Shown here: in pieces, positions 54,837 to 64,000 of the stretch
How the letters are laid out: each line of letters starts with the position of its first letter
How positions within the stretch are numbered: position 1 is the stretch's first letter
Program-made: the position numbers and the translations under genes
Notes under the pieces: model-generated
The model's database searches: none
Told to the model about the DNA's origin: nothing
Seen by the model: only the letters and a program-made list of their open reading frames with translations
From: Pseudoxanthomonas wuyuanensis
Lineage (GTDB): Bacteria; Pseudomonadota; Gammaproteobacteria; Xanthomonadales; Xanthomonadaceae
Assembly (NCBI RefSeq): GCF_900215535.1
Contig: NZ_OCND01000002.1
Span: forward strand, 1-64,000
Direction: 5' to 3'
Length of the DNA stretch: 64,000 nt

Positions 54837-56750
54837 TCAGGCCGCATCGCCGCGCAATTCGCGCACGCTGGCTTCCAGTTGCTCCGCGGTTGCGCCGGCG
54901 CCGTCGACCGGCTCGGCGGCGGCCACTTCCACCAGCGCGCGGAAGCGCCGCGGTACCCGCATGCGATCCAGGCGGCCGCCTTCGGCGCGCGCGCTGCGGC
55001 GGCTCCACATGCTGGCCCACATGCCGCGCAGCGCCATCGGCACCACCGGCACCGGGCGGCGCTCGAGGATCTTCTCGACCCCGGACTTGAACGGTGCGAT
55101 GGCGCCGTCCCGGGTCAATGCGCCTTCCGGGAAGATGCCGACGATCTCGCCATTGGCCAGCGCCGCGTCGATCTCATCGAAGGCGCGCTGCATCAGCTCC
55201 GGGTTTTCGCGGGCGCCGGCAATCGGGATGGCCTTGGCGGTACGGAAGATCCAGCTCATCACCGGGATGTTGAAGATCTTGTAGTACATGACAAAGCGCA
55301 CCGGCCGAGGAATGCTGGCCGCCAGGATCAGCGCGTCCATGTAGCTGACGTGGTTGCACACCAGCAGCGCGGGCCCTTCATCCGGCACGTTCTTCTCGAT
55401 GCCGTGCAGGCGCAGCCGGTACAGCGTGCGCACCAGCAGCCAGCTGAGAAAGCGCATCAGGAATTCGGGCACGATGGTGAAGATGTACAGCGCGACGACG
55501 GCATTGGCGATGGCCAACGCCAGCAACACCTGCGGAATCGTCCAGCCCAGCCCGCGCTGCAGCGCGATGCCGACGATGGCCGCCAGCACGATGAAGCCGG
55601 AGTTCTGGATGTTGAGCGCGGCGAACACGCGCGACATCTCCGAATTCGGGCTGCGGCTCTGGATCAACGCGAACAGCGGCACCACGAAGATGCCGGTGAA
55701 CAGGCCGATGCCCAGCAGGTCGACGATCAGGCGGATGCTGCCGGGCTGCTGCAGGAACGCGGCCAGCTCCAGCCCGCCTACCGGCGCCAGGCCGGGCCGG
55801 GCGAAGTACAGGTCCAGCAGGAATGCGCTCATGCCGAAGGCGCCCATCGGCACCAGGCCGATTTCGACCGTGCGCGCCGACAGCTTTTCGCACAGCAGCG
55901 AGCCAACGCCGGTGCCGACCGAGAACAGCGCCAGCGCGAACACGTACAGCGCGGCCGAATCGGACAGCCCGCCCAGGTGCAGTTCGGCATAGGCCGGCAG
56001 CTGCGAGGTCAGCAGCGTGCCGAAGAACCAGAACCACGACACGCCCAGGATGGCGTTGCGCACCGCCAGCTGGCGCTTGGCCATGCGCAGCACCGCCAGC
56101 GATTCGGGCAGCGGATTCCAGCGGATTTTCAGTTCCGGCGCGCCGGCTTCCATGCGCGGAATCAGCCGCGCCATCAGGTTGCCGGCCACGGCCAGCAGCA
56201 CGATGGCGATGGCGGCCGTCTGCGGGCCGTGCTGGCCGGCGATCTGGAAGATCATGCCGCCGGCGATCATGCCGCACAGGATGGAAATCGATGTGCCCAT
56301 CTCGACCAGGCCGTTGCCGCCGGTGAGCTCCTCGGGTTTGAGGATGGAGGGCAGTACCGAGTATTTCACCGGGCCGAACAGCGTGGACTGCACGCCGGTG
56401 CAGAACAGCGCGATCAGCAGCACCGGCATGTTCTGCAGCAGGAAGCCGACCGCCGCCAGCGACATGATGGCGATTTCCATTGCCGTGGTGATGACGATCA
56501 GCCGCTGCTTTTCCAGCTTCTCGGCAATCTGGCCGGCAATGGCCGAAAACAGGAAGTACGGCAGGATGAAGATCGCAGGCGCCAGCATCGCGTACAGCGA
56601 GCGTTCCTCGGTGCTGGCGCCCAGGAAGATCAGCAGCCCGATGATGGCCTGCCGGTAGACGTTGTCGTTGAAGGCGCCCAGCGACTGGACGGTGAAATAA
56701 GGCAGGAACCGCCGTTGTTTCAGCAGCGAAAACTGGCTGTAGCTGGACAT
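54837..56750 (-). CDS. LplT-like MFS transporter fused to PlsC-type acyltransferase
   Basis: 637-residue inner-membrane protein. Residues 1-420 form a major-facilitator unit of twelve spans like the lysophospholipid flippase LplT (FTVQSLGAFNDNVYRQA, GPVKYSVLPSILKPEELTGGNGLVEMG). Residues 435-620 form a 1-acyl-glycerol-phosphate acyltransferase domain with NHVSYMD (HX4D), and FPEGALTRDG. This is Aas minus its acyl-ACP-synthetase domain; it could flip and reacylate lysophospholipids in one polypeptide. A separate acyl-donor enzyme would be needed. Confidence 0.9.
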   Translation of the reverse strand: MSSYSQFSLLKQRRFLPYFTVQSLGAFNDNVYRQAIIGLLIFLGASTEERSLYAMLAPAIFILPYFLFSAIAGQIAEKLEKQRLIVITTAMEIAIMSLAAVGFLLQNMPVLLIALFCTGVQSTLFGPVKYSVLPSILKPEELTGGNGLVEMGTSISILCGMIAGGMIFQIAGQHGPQTAAIAIVLLAVAGNLMARLIPRMEAGAPELKIRWNPLPESLAVLRMAKRQLAVRNAILGVSWFWFFGTLLTSQLPAYAELHLGGLSDSAALYVFALALFSVGTGVGSLLCEKLSARTVEIGLVPMGAFGMSAFLLDLYFARPGLAPVGGLELAAFLQQPGSIRLIVDLLGIGLFTGIFVVPLFALIQSRSPNSEMSRVFAALNIQNSGFIVLAAIVGIALQRGLGWTIPQVLLALAIANAVVALYIFTIVPEFLMRFLSWLLVRTLYRLRLHGIEKNVPDEGPALLVCNHVSYMDALILAASIPRPVRFVMYYKIFNIPVMSWIFRTAKAIPIAGARENPELMQRAFDEIDAALANGEIVGIFPEGALTRDGAIAPFKSGVEKILERRPVPVVPMALRGMWASMWSRRSARAEGGRLDRMRVPRRFRALVEVAAAEPVDGAGATAEQLEASVRELRGDAA

Positions 56751-56846
56751 GCGCCCTCCGTGGGTTCGGCGCAGCCTAGCAGATCCGTTTTCCGTTCTGG
56801 CTATGGTGCGTCCAAGCGGCCTGGGTACCGCCGCTCGGCAACCGGC

Positions 56847-58133
56847 TCAGCCCTGCTCGCGCGCGATGGCGCGCCAGCCGATGTCGTGGCGATGGAATTC
56901 GCCGGGCCAGGAGATGCCCGCCACCTCCGCGTAGGCCTTGCGTTGGGCCTCGGCGATGCTGTCGCCCAATGCGCACACGCACAGCACGCGGCCGCCCGAA
57001 GTGACCGCATGGTCGCCATCCAGGCGGGTGCCGGCATGGAAGACCTTGGTGTCGTCCACATCGGGCACGTCCCAGCTGTTGACCACATCGCCCAGGCGCG
57101 GAGTGTCCGGGTAGCGTTCGGCCGCCATCACCACGCCCAGCGCGGGCCGCGGGTCCCACTGCGCGGAGGCCGCATGCAGTTTCCCGTCCAGCGCGGCTTC
57201 GATCAGATCCAGCAGGTCCGATTGCAGGCGCATCATCACCGGCTGGGTTTCCGGGTCGCCGAAACGCACATTGAACTCGATCACCTTGGGCGCGCCGTCG
57301 GCGTCGATCATCAGGCCGGCATACAGAAAGCCGGTGAACGGAACGCCGTCGGCGATCATGCCTTGCACGGTCGGATCGACCACCTCGCGCATCACCCGTT
57401 CGTGCACTTCCGGCGTCACCACCGGCGCCGGCGAGTACGCGCCCATGCCGCCGGTGTTGGGGCCGGTGTCGCCGTCGCCGACGCGCTTGTGATCCTGGCT
57501 GGTGGCCATCGGCAAGGCGGTGCGTCCATCGACCATGCTGATGAAGCTGGCTTCCTCGCCTTCCAGGAATTCTTCGATGACCACGCGCGCGCCCGCCGCG
57601 CCGAACGCGTTGCCGGCCAGCATGTCGTGCACCGCCGCCTCGGCTTCGGCCAGCGTCATCGCCACGATCACGCCCTTGCCGGCAGCCAGGCCGTCGGCCT
57701 TGACCACGATGGGCGCGCCCTTGTCGCGCAGATAGGCCAGCGCCGGCTCGACCTCGGTGAACACCGCATAGAAGGCGGTGGGAATGCCGTGGCGGGCCAG
57801 GAAATCCTTGGCGAACGCCTTGCTGCCTTCCAATTGCGCGGCCGCTGCGGTGGGGCCGAAGATGCGCAGGCCTTCGGCGCGGAAGCGGTCGACCACCCCG
57901 GCGACCAGCGGCGCCTCGGGACCGACCACGGTCAACGCGACGTCTTCGCGCCGGGCCAGTTCGACCAGCTTGTCGATCTCGGTGGCGCCGACGTCGACGT
58001 TGCGGCAGCCATCTTCGCGTGCGGTGCCGGCGTTGCCGGGCGCCACCAGCACTTGGCTCACGCGCGGGGATTGGGCCAGCTTCCAGGCCAGCGCATGTTC
58101 GCGGCCGCCGGAACCGATGACGAGAATTTTCAT
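56847..58133 (-). CDS. purD: phosphoribosylamine-glycine ligase
   Basis: 428-residue ATP-grasp enzyme, second step of purine synthesis. [71 protein letters not shown] and FNVRFGDPETQPVM are all standard. The ATG overlaps the stop of the upstream methyltransferase gene (ATGA), so both belong to one transcript with purH. Confidence 0.96.
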   Translation of the reverse strand: MKILVIGSGGREHALAWKLAQSPRVSQVLVAPGNAGTAREDGCRNVDVGATEIDKLVELARREDVALTVVGPEAPLVAGVVDRFRAEGLRIFGPTAAAAQLEGSKAFAKDFLARHGIPTAFYAVFTEVEPALAYLRDKGAPIVVKADGLAAGKGVIVAMTLAEAEAAVHDMLAGNAFGAAGARVVIEEFLEGEEASFISMVDGRTALPMATSQDHKRVGDGDTGPNTGGMGAYSPAPVVTPEVHERVMREVVDPTVQGMIADGVPFTGFLYAGLMIDADGAPKVIEFNVRFGDPETQPVMMRLQSDLLDLIEAALDGKLHAASAQWDPRPALGVVMAAERYPDTPRLGDVVNSWDVPDVDDTKVFHAGTRLDGDHAVTSGGRVLCVCALGDSIAEAQRKAYAEVAGISWPGEFHRHDIGWRAIAREQG

Positions 58134-58999
58134 GGAGCGCCTGCCGCCTTCAAACGGGAAGTGGTGAGTTTGACGTATTCCGGGTCCAGCTCACTGCCGA
58201 CATAACGGCGGCCGCTGCGCAGCGCGGCCACGCCGGTGGTGCCGGAACCGTTGAACGGATCGAAGATGCTGTCGCCGGGATTGGTGGAAGCCTCGATGCA
58301 GCGCAGCAGCAGTTCCACCGGCTTCTGGGTCGGATGGCGGCCGTGCGACTTCTCGTCCTTGCCCGGTGCGGTCAGCCGCCATACCGACTTCATCTGCTTG
58401 CCGTCGTTGTCGGCCTTCATCTGCCGGTAGTGGAACAGATGCTTGCTCTTTTCGGTCTTGGCCGCCCAGATCAGCGTTTCGGTGGAATGGGTGAAATTGC
58501 GGCAGGCAAGATTCGGCGGCGGGTTGGGCTTTTCCCAGATGATGTCGTTGAGCAGCTTCATGCCCAGCTGTTGCATCGCATAGCCGACCGAATGGATGAC
58601 GTGATGGGTGCCCGAGACCCACAGCGTGCCGTTGGGCTTGAGCGCCTGCTGGCAGCGGCGCAGCCATTCGGTGTTGAACTCGTGGTTGAGCTCGGGACTG
58701 CGGCTGCGGTCCCATTCGCCCTTGTCGACCTTGACCATCTTGCCGGCGTGGCAGGTGATGCCGCCGTTGGAAAGGAAGTACGGCGGATCGGCGAAGACCA
58801 TGTCGAAGTAGCCATCCGGGTGCCGGTCGATGATGCGGTCCAGCAGCTCGAAGCAGTTGGCGTGGTACAGCACCGCCCGCTGCGCGGCATCCACGTAGGC
58901 CAGCTTGTTGGGCGAAGTGGCGGTTGCGGCAAATGCGCCCAGACCCAGCGGGTCGGATTTTGCCGGACGCCTGGCTGCGGATTTCACCGGGGCGGGCAT
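58130..58999 (-). CDS. orphan site-specific DNA methyltransferase (adenine/cytosine-N type)
   Basis: 289-residue amino-DNA methyltransferase of the beta class: motif [13 protein letters not shown] (about 85) precedes motif [11 protein letters not shown] (near the C-terminus), with [10 protein letters not shown] between. The sequence after DPPY ([17 protein letters not shown]) resembles DpnA/GATC-type adenine methylases, but specificity cannot be read. No restriction gene is adjacent. It is placed between purH (7-bp gap) and purD (4-bp overlap), so it is expressed with purine synthesis genes. Start ATG at 58999 ([12 protein letters not shown], a basic DNA-contacting tail). Confidence 0.9.
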   Translation of the reverse strand: MPAPVKSAARRPAKSDPLGLGAFAATATSPNKLAYVDAAQRAVLYHANCFELLDRIIDRHPDGYFDMVFADPPYFLSNGGITCHAGKMVKVDKGEWDRSRSPELNHEFNTEWLRRCQQALKPNGTLWVSGTHHVIHSVGYAMQQLGMKLLNDIIWEKPNPPPNLACRNFTHSTETLIWAAKTEKSKHLFHYRQMKADNDGKQMKSVWRLTAPGKDEKSHGRHPTQKPVELLLRCIEASTNPGDSIFDPFNGSGTTGVAALRSGRRYVGSELDPEYVKLTTSRLKAAGAP

Positions 59000-59006
59000 G
59001 CGCGGG

Positions 59007-60590
59007 TCAGTGCCGGAAATGGCGCACGCCGGTGAACACCATCGCAATGCCATGCTCGTCGGCCGCGGCGATGACTTCGCCGTCGCGCATCGATCCGCCC
59101 GGCTGGATGACGGCCTTGATGCCGGCGGCGGCGGCGGCGTCGATGCCGTCGCGGAACGGGAAGAACGCATCGGAAGCCATCGCCGAACCTTCGACGACCA
59201 GCTTCGCGTCGGCGGCCTTGATGCCGGCGATGCGCGCCGAATACACCCGGCTCATCTGCCCGGCGCCGACGCCGATGGTGCGGTTGTCCCGGGCATAGAC
59301 GATGGCATTGGATTTGACGTACTTGGCCACGCGCCAGGCGAACAGCAGATCGCGCAGTTCGGCCTCGGTCGGCGCGCGCCGGGTGACCACCTTCAACTCG
59401 TCCAGCGTCATGCCGCGGTTGTCGGCCGACTGCAGCAGCAGGCCCGAACCGATGCGCTTGCTGTCGTAGTTGTTCCGGCCATCGCCATGCGGAATCTTCA
59501 GCACGCGCACATTGGCCTTCTTGGTCGCGTAGTCCAGCGCGCCTGGCTCGTAGTCCGGCGCAATCAGCACCTCGACGAACTGGCGTTCCAGGATGACCTT
59601 GGCGGTGGCCGCGTCCAGCGTGCGGTTGAAGGCGATGATGCCGCCGAACGCGCTGGTCGGGTCGGTGGCGTAGGCCAATTCGTAGGCATCGCCGCAGGCC
59701 ACGCCTACCGCCACGCCGCAGGGATTGGCGTGCTTGACGATGACGCAGGCCGGCGCGTCGAACTGGCGCACGCACTCCCAGGCCGCATCGGCATCGGCCA
59801 GGTTGTTGTAGCTCAGTTCCTTGCCCTGCAACTGCTGGAAGGTGGCCAGCGTGCCGGGCACCGGATACAGGTCGCGGTAGAACGCGCCGGACTGGTGCGG
59901 GTTCTCGCCGTAGCGCAGATCCATGACCTTGATGAAATTGGAATTCATCTGCGCCGGGTATTCGCTGCGCGCCGGCACCGCGGCCGCGGTGTCGGTCACC
60001 GCCGACAGGTAATTGCTGATGGCCGCGTCGTACTGGGCCACCCGGTTGAAGGCGGCCACCGACAGCGCAAAGCGCGTGGCTGCCGACAACGCGCCGTCGT
60101 TGGCGTCCAGTTCTTCGATGATGGCGCCGTACTGCGCCGGATCGGTAGCCACCGCGACGCGGGCGAAGTTCTTTGCCGCCGAACGCAGCATCGCCGGGCC
60201 GCCGATGTCGATGTTCTCGACCGCATCGGCCAATGTGCAGTCGGCCTGGGCGGTGACCTGTTCGAATGGATACAGGTTCAGCACCAGCAGGTCGATCGCG
60301 GCGATGCCGTGTTCGGCCATCACCGCTTCGTCCAGGCCGGCGCGGCCGAGCAGGCCGCCATGGACCCGCGGATGCAGCGTCTTGACCCGTCCGTCCATCA
60401 TTTCCGGGAAACCGGTGACCTCGGCCACGTCGCGCACGGCCAGGCCGGCGTCACGCAAGGTCCGGGCGGTGCCGCCGGTGGACAGCAGTTCGACATCGCG
60501 TGCGGCCAGCGCCTTGGCCAGATCGATCAGGCCGGTCTTGTCGGAAACGGAAAGCAGAGCCCGGCGGATGGGCGTGAGATTGGCGGTCAT
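59007..60590 (-). CDS. purH: bifunctional AICAR formyltransferase / IMP cyclohydrolase
   Basis: 527-residue enzyme for the last two steps of IMP synthesis. The N-terminal cyclohydrolase has [24 protein letters not shown] and [17 protein letters not shown]. The C-terminal formyltransferase has [38 protein letters not shown] and the C-terminal GVRHFRH. Length is normal. Follows fis by 88 bp and precedes the methyltransferase. Confidence 0.97.
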   Translation of the reverse strand: MTANLTPIRRALLSVSDKTGLIDLAKALAARDVELLSTGGTARTLRDAGLAVRDVAEVTGFPEMMDGRVKTLHPRVHGGLLGRAGLDEAVMAEHGIAAIDLLVLNLYPFEQVTAQADCTLADAVENIDIGGPAMLRSAAKNFARVAVATDPAQYGAIIEELDANDGALSAATRFALSVAAFNRVAQYDAAISNYLSAVTDTAAAVPARSEYPAQMNSNFIKVMDLRYGENPHQSGAFYRDLYPVPGTLATFQQLQGKELSYNNLADADAAWECVRQFDAPACVIVKHANPCGVAVGVACGDAYELAYATDPTSAFGGIIAFNRTLDAATAKVILERQFVEVLIAPDYEPGALDYATKKANVRVLKIPHGDGRNNYDSKRIGSGLLLQSADNRGMTLDELKVVTRRAPTEAELRDLLFAWRVAKYVKSNAIVYARDNRTIGVGAGQMSRVYSARIAGIKAADAKLVVEGSAMASDAFFPFRDGIDAAAAAGIKAVIQPGGSMRDGEVIAAADEHGIAMVFTGVRHFRH

Positions 60591-60678
60591 TGGCAGGCGA
60601 AGCGGAAGGGAAGCGGCAATTATAGCCGTGGCGCCTTCCGGCCGACGGCTGGCACCACCCGGCGCGGCGAATCCGCGC

Positions 60679-60951
60679 TCAGACCAGACCGTAGTCCTTG
60701 AGCTTCTTGCGCAGCGTGGCGCGGTGGATGCCCAGCATCGATGCGGCGCGGCTCTGGTTGCCTTCGCAGTGGTTCAGCACTTCGACGAACAGCGGGATCT
60801 CCATCTCGCGCAACACGATTTCGTAGACGTCATCGGCGTCGCAACCGTCCAGATCGCGCAGATAGCGGCGTACGGACTGGGCAACGTGCTCGCGCAGCGG
60901 CGGCCTGGGCGCGGCGCGGGTGCTGTCTGGGCGGGTGGAGGCGGCGTTCAC
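60679..60951 (-). CDS. fis: DNA-binding protein Fis
   Basis: 90-residue nucleoid protein and transcription co-regulator. The C-terminal helix-turn-helix [25 protein letters not shown] is almost identical to enterobacterial Fis; [13 protein letters not shown] and [17 protein letters not shown] form the dimer helices. The start is a GTG at 60951 with AGGGGA upstream, giving a standard-length protein. An ATG further up at 61047 would add an unrelated leader. It heads the purH operon, whereas in enterobacteria fis follows dusB. Confidence 0.93.
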   Translation of the reverse strand: MNAASTRPDSTRAAPRPPLREHVAQSVRRYLRDLDGCDADDVYEIVLREMEIPLFVEVLNHCEGNQSRAASMLGIHRATLRKKLKDYGLV

Positions 60952-61094
60952 ACGAATCCCCTGATGCAACTGGATAGAAGATCCGCCTGTGCGGTTGTGG
61001 ACCTTCGGCGGGGGGACGAGTCTAGCGCCTGAGCCCGGCCGGCGCATCCGGTTTATGCAAAATCTGCTTTGGATTGCACCTGCGGCGGCATGCC

Positions 61095-62138
61095 CTAACG
61101 AAAGTCGAACGAGTAGGCGACCACGTTGGCGCTGGGTTCGCGTATCCGCACGGCGACCTGGGCGCTTTGCCCGGCGGCGATTTCGCTGCTGTCGACAGAC
61201 GCGTCCAGGTACTCGGCCGGCAGCAGCGCGCGCGCGCCCAGGGTGCGGCCGTCGGCGTCCTTCAGCGTCAGCAGCAGCACCGGCCAGGGTTGCGGCCAGC
61301 GCGCATCGTTGCGAAAGCTCGCCTGCGCCTGCAGCGTGCCCGGTGCTTCAGCGACGGGCCGGACATCGCGGCTGAGCATCACAAAGGCTTCCGGCTCGCG
61401 CCATGGCGGCAATGAACAGCGCAACACGCCGCACATCGACATCAGCAGCGGGCGCCAGCCGGCATCCATCGCCAACCGCGCGCGGTCGGCCAGCAGCACC
61501 TGTATCGCCAGCAGCAGTGTCAAGGCGCCCAGCAGCCACCACGGCCCTTTTGCCGTCCCCGTCTGCACCGCAGTGGTGCGTTGGCTGCGGACGAAACTGG
61601 GGCCGCGACTGCGGGCGGCTGCCTGGCTGGCGACCGGGGCAACGATTACCGAGGAGGCCGTGCCTTCATCGCCATGCGCGCCCGTCGCTGCGTCGACCGA
61701 TGCGCTTGCGCGCGGCTCGCTGGACAGCGCTGTTTCGTCCGCGAGCATCCCGGCGCTGGCGGCAGGCGATAGTGGCGCGGATGCCGCCGTCGCCTCCGGT
61801 GCCGTGCCGGCTTCCGATTCGGTGTCGGCCGAGGCGGCCGCCGCAGGCGCATCCGTTGTCGAAGCCGGCGGCGTTGCCTCCTCGACGGGCGGTCCGACCT
61901 CCGTTGCGGGCTCGATGGCGGACCCGGCCACCTGCGTCGGCGGCGGAGCCGCGGCCGGCGCTTCGGTGCCGCGCAACAGGCTGGCAAAACTGGGTGCGAC
62001 CGGCATGGCCGGTGCGGTGTTTTCGTCGCTCGCCGGCATCTGCAGCGCGCCGTCGCAACGCGGACACAGTTCCGGCGGCTGCCGCGACTGCGGATGGGGG
62101 GCGACCAGTTCGTGGCAGTGAGGGCAGGCGATGAACAT
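61095..62138 (-). CDS. zinc-ribbon and DUF3426 membrane protein
   Basis: 347-residue protein: an N-terminal MJ0042-type zinc ribbon (CPHCHELV ... CPRCDGAL, residues 5-30), a long Ala/Pro/Glu-rich linker (35-185), one membrane span (about 200-218, [20 protein letters not shown]), then a C-terminal DUF3426 beta domain ([20 protein letters not shown] ... [32 protein letters not shown]). The family regularly sits between prmA and fis. ATG at 62138; a TTG at 62150 is possible. Function unknown. Confidence 0.88.
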   Translation of the reverse strand: MFIACPHCHELVAPHPQSRQPPELCPRCDGALQMPASDENTAPAMPVAPSFASLLRGTEAPAAAPPPTQVAGSAIEPATEVGPPVEEATPPASTTDAPAAAASADTESEAGTAPEATAASAPLSPAASAGMLADETALSSEPRASASVDAATGAHGDEGTASSVIVAPVASQAAARSRGPSFVRSQRTTAVQTGTAKGPWWLLGALTLLLAIQVLLADRARLAMDAGWRPLLMSMCGVLRCSLPPWREPEAFVMLSRDVRPVAEAPGTLQAQASFRNDARWPQPWPVLLLTLKDADGRTLGARALLPAEYLDASVDSSEIAAGQSAQVAVRIREPSANVVAYSFDFR

Positions 62139-62196
62139 GCGGCTATTCAATCATGCCGGGGTACCCGCGTGCGCGTCGCATCAAGGCCGTCTCCGC

Positions 62197-63117
62197 TCAC
62201 GCCCTGCGTACACCGTCGATGCGCATCCAGTCGCCGTCGCGATGGGCGGCGAGTCCGTCGAACCATGGCGCATAGCGTTCCAGCAATTCGCCTTCCTGCC
62301 CATGCAGGATGCCGGACAGGGCGATGCGCCCGCCCGCGGCCACGCGCGCAGCCAGGGTTTCGGCCAGCGCGTCCAGCGCCGAGGCCAGGATGTTGGCCAC
62401 GACGATCGGGTAGCTGGCCTGCGGTTCGTCTTCGGGCAGGTAGACCGACAGGCGGTCGCCGACCTCGTTGCGCGCGGCATTGTCGGCGGTGGCGATCAGC
62501 GCCTGCGGGTCGTTGTCCACGCCGACGGCCTGCGCGGCGCCCAGCTTCAGCGCCGCCAGCGCCAGGATGCCGGAACCGCAACCGAAATCCAGCACCTCGC
62601 GGCCTTGCAGTTGGCCGGTATCGGCCAGTTGATCCAGCCAGCGCAGGCACAGCGCGGTGGTGGGATGGGTGCCGGACCCGAACGCCAGTCCGGGGTCGAG
62701 CCGGATCACGGCGGCGCCGGCGGTAGCGGCCTGCTCGGGCAGGGCGTGATTCCACGGCACGATGAAGGTGCGCTTGCCGAACCGCATCGGCTTGAACTGG
62801 TCCAGCCAGGCGCGCTCCCAATCCTGGTCTTCGACGGTGCGGAAACTGGCGCCGGTCCACGCCAGGCCGGGGTCGAAGGACTCCAGCGCCGCCAGCAGCG
62901 CCAGCGCATTGGTCTCGGCCGGAAACAGCGCGGTCAGCACCAGCGCATTCCACAGCGGCGTCTGGCCCACGCCGGGTTCGAGAATGGCGTGTTCGTTGCT
63001 GGTGTCGGCATCGGCATCCAGCAGCGTGACCGACAGCGCGCCGACATCCTCCAGTGCGTTTTCGTAGCGCGGCTGTTCGGATTCGGCGCAGCGGAGGGAA
63101 AGTTCCAGATAGGGCAT
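62197..63117 (-). CDS. prmA: ribosomal protein L11 methyltransferase
   Basis: 306-residue SAM-dependent enzyme trimethylating ribosomal protein L11. N-terminal substrate domain ([32 protein letters not shown]), [14 protein letters not shown], the SAM loop [29 protein letters not shown] and the catalytic-site motif [10 protein letters not shown]. Start ATG at 63117, standard length. First gene of a prmA-DUF3426 set. Confidence 0.95.
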   Translation of the reverse strand: MPYLELSLRCAESEQPRYENALEDVGALSVTLLDADADTSNEHAILEPGVGQTPLWNALVLTALFPAETNALALLAALESFDPGLAWTGASFRTVEDQDWERAWLDQFKPMRFGKRTFIVPWNHALPEQAATAGAAVIRLDPGLAFGSGTHPTTALCLRWLDQLADTGQLQGREVLDFGCGSGILALAALKLGAAQAVGVDNDPQALIATADNAARNEVGDRLSVYLPEDEPQASYPIVVANILASALDALAETLAARVAAGGRIALSGILHGQEGELLERYAPWFDGLAAHRDGDWMRIDGVRRA

Positions 63118-63377
63118 GGTGCGATGCGGCGCGGTGGCGCCCTGCGGCTTGCGGGAAGGTGCCGGCGGATCGTAACCGAATGGCCCGGTAGCGGCCCGCA
63201 TGCGGCTGGAGGCCTCTGCCGTGGGCCGTGAACGGTCGCGCCGGCGGATTCGTTTACACTGCCGCCCGTCATCCGTTGCGATAGCGAGAACGGGCACGAA
63301 GCGCCCCCTGCCGCCATGAGCTTGTCAGACCTCAATAGGCAACTGGTGTTTGCGCACCGACCGGAGCCGGCGACCTG

Positions 63378-64000
63378 ATGCCGCGCCTGCTGGCCCGACC
63401 CTCATCGCCCGTATCGGCCAGAACGCTGTTGCTGTTGGCGATGATCGGCTTGCTGGCGCTGTTGCTGCTGTGGAAACGCGGCTGGGAGCATGCCGCGCCC
63501 GCAGGAACGGTGGGGCGCCAGCAGGCGCCGTCGCTGGATTCGCCTTCACCGCTGCCGGTGGCCGATAGAAGATCGCCGGGCATGGCGCGCGCCGCCGCCA
63601 GGGGTGCGGCCACGCTGGTTGGCGAGTTCGAAACCGCGCCGGATCTGTATGCGCTGGCGCAGCGCCTGGCCGCGCGCGAGCATGCCGGGGATCCGCAGGC
63701 GTTGTGGATCGTCAGCCGCATCTACGACTACTGCGCCGCGTTCGCGGCGGACCCGGCCGGATATTCCCGCGATACCCGCACCCTCGCCGAACTGCGGCTG
63801 GCCAGCGGCGCGTCGATGCTGGCGGCCCGCGAACGGGTCGGCCGGCGTTGCGCGCGTTTCGTTCCCGGCGACGATCTTTCGCCGCAGCGGATCGACGGCA
63901 AGCGCAGGCAGGCGGCCGAAGCCGGAAGTCTGGCCGCCGAAGCGTCGCTGCTGGCGCTTGGGCGGCCGTTGATCGACAGCGAAGAATACATACGCCGATT
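63378..64000 (+). CDS. uncharacterised membrane-anchored protein (truncated by window end)
   Basis: At least 207 codons, open to the last base of the window, with the strong GC third-position bias of real genes here. One membrane span near the N-terminus (TLLLLAMIGLLALLLLW, about residues 17-33), a Pro/Ser linker, then a helical periplasmic part (FETAPDLYALAQRLAAREHAGDPQALWIVSRIYDYC). That part resembles the start of Sel1/TPR-like helical repeat proteins. The ATG at 63378 is the first in frame. No family assigned. Confidence 0.68.
   Translation, partial: MPRLLARPSSPVSARTLLLLAMIGLLALLLLWKRGWEHAAPAGTVGRQQAPSLDSPSPLPVADRRSPGMARAAARGAATLVGEFETAPDLYALAQRLAAREHAGDPQALWIVSRIYDYCAAFAADPAGYSRDTRTLAELRLASGASMLAARERVGRRCARFVPGDDLSPQRIDGKRRQAAEAGSLAAEASLLALGRPLIDSEEYIRR

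Noticed and set aside
54879-58205. Very long open frame (over 1100 codons) on the plus strand
   Set aside because: It is antisense to the LplT-PlsC and purD genes, has a composition typical of a shadow frame (His, Gln, Ala and Arg rich) and no family resemblance. High-GC coding DNA often leaves such frames open.

Overview
The window is high-GC bacterial chromosome. Gene content and intergenic repeats point to a gammaproteobacterium of the family Xanthomonadaceae/Lysobacteraceae (Xanthomonas, Pseudoxanthomonas or Stenotrophomonas type). The evidence is the dispersed palindromes built on GTAGGAGCGACGT, the fis-purH-purD block, a BtuB receptor behind a cobalamin riboswitch, and an integron-type cassette array beside an IlvD/Edd-family dehydratase gene, the location remembered for Xanthomonas integrons. 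The genus cannot be fixed from this sequence alone. No phage, IS transposase or CRISPR array was seen.

Layout. 0.2-2.8 kb: an FNR-type regulator and an RhlE-type RNA helicase. 3.2-8.9 kb (minus): an operon DUF4198 - seven-EF-hand protein - ApbE/DUF2271 fusion - TonB receptor with FRAP/NPNL heme-receptor boxes, which looks like an outer-membrane metal or heme uptake and flavin redox unit. 9.1-14.0 kb: beta-propeller lipoprotein, queD, a phasin, bioD, free methionine-R-sulfoxide reductase and a TfoX C-terminal protein. 14.1-16.3 kb: cobalamin riboswitch with intrinsic terminator, then btuB. 16.3-19.9 kb: an integrase-less array of integron-like cassettes (unknown, cupin, DUF1871, truncated FosX-like, DUF3052, cupin) separated by attC-like palindromes.

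20-40 kb is a coherent pentose region. It encodes a pentonate dehydratase, an SDR sugar dehydrogenase, a GbpR-like LysR regulator, a GguC/AraD1-family enzyme and a 2-oxoglutarate semialdehyde dehydrogenase, which fit non-phosphorylative L-arabinose oxidation to 2-oxoglutarate. These are followed by a YtfQRT/YjfF-type sugar ABC transporter, GH97, aldose 1-epimerase, a tandem GH43, a GH51 and a GH62 enzyme. The likely role is to cut arabinose side chains or arabinan, import L-arabinose and oxidise it.

40-42 kb holds two unassigned ORFs, possibly one broken gene, and tRNA-Met(CAT). 42-53 kb: rppH, a Fur-box-preceded bfd-bfr pair, a hybrid histidine kinase with a FimX-like degenerate REC-GGDEF-EAL protein, DUF4126, a bactofilin between two DUF6776 paralogues, erpA, nudC and ampE. 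53-54.7 kb: a perfect 28-bp palindrome, a tandem repeat made from the 3' tail of a DUF2752 gene, and two CD225 genes. 54.8-64 kb: an LplT-PlsC fusion, then fis - purH - orphan DNA methyltransferase - purD (minus), a DUF3426 zinc-ribbon protein, prmA, and a membrane-anchored protein cut by the window end.
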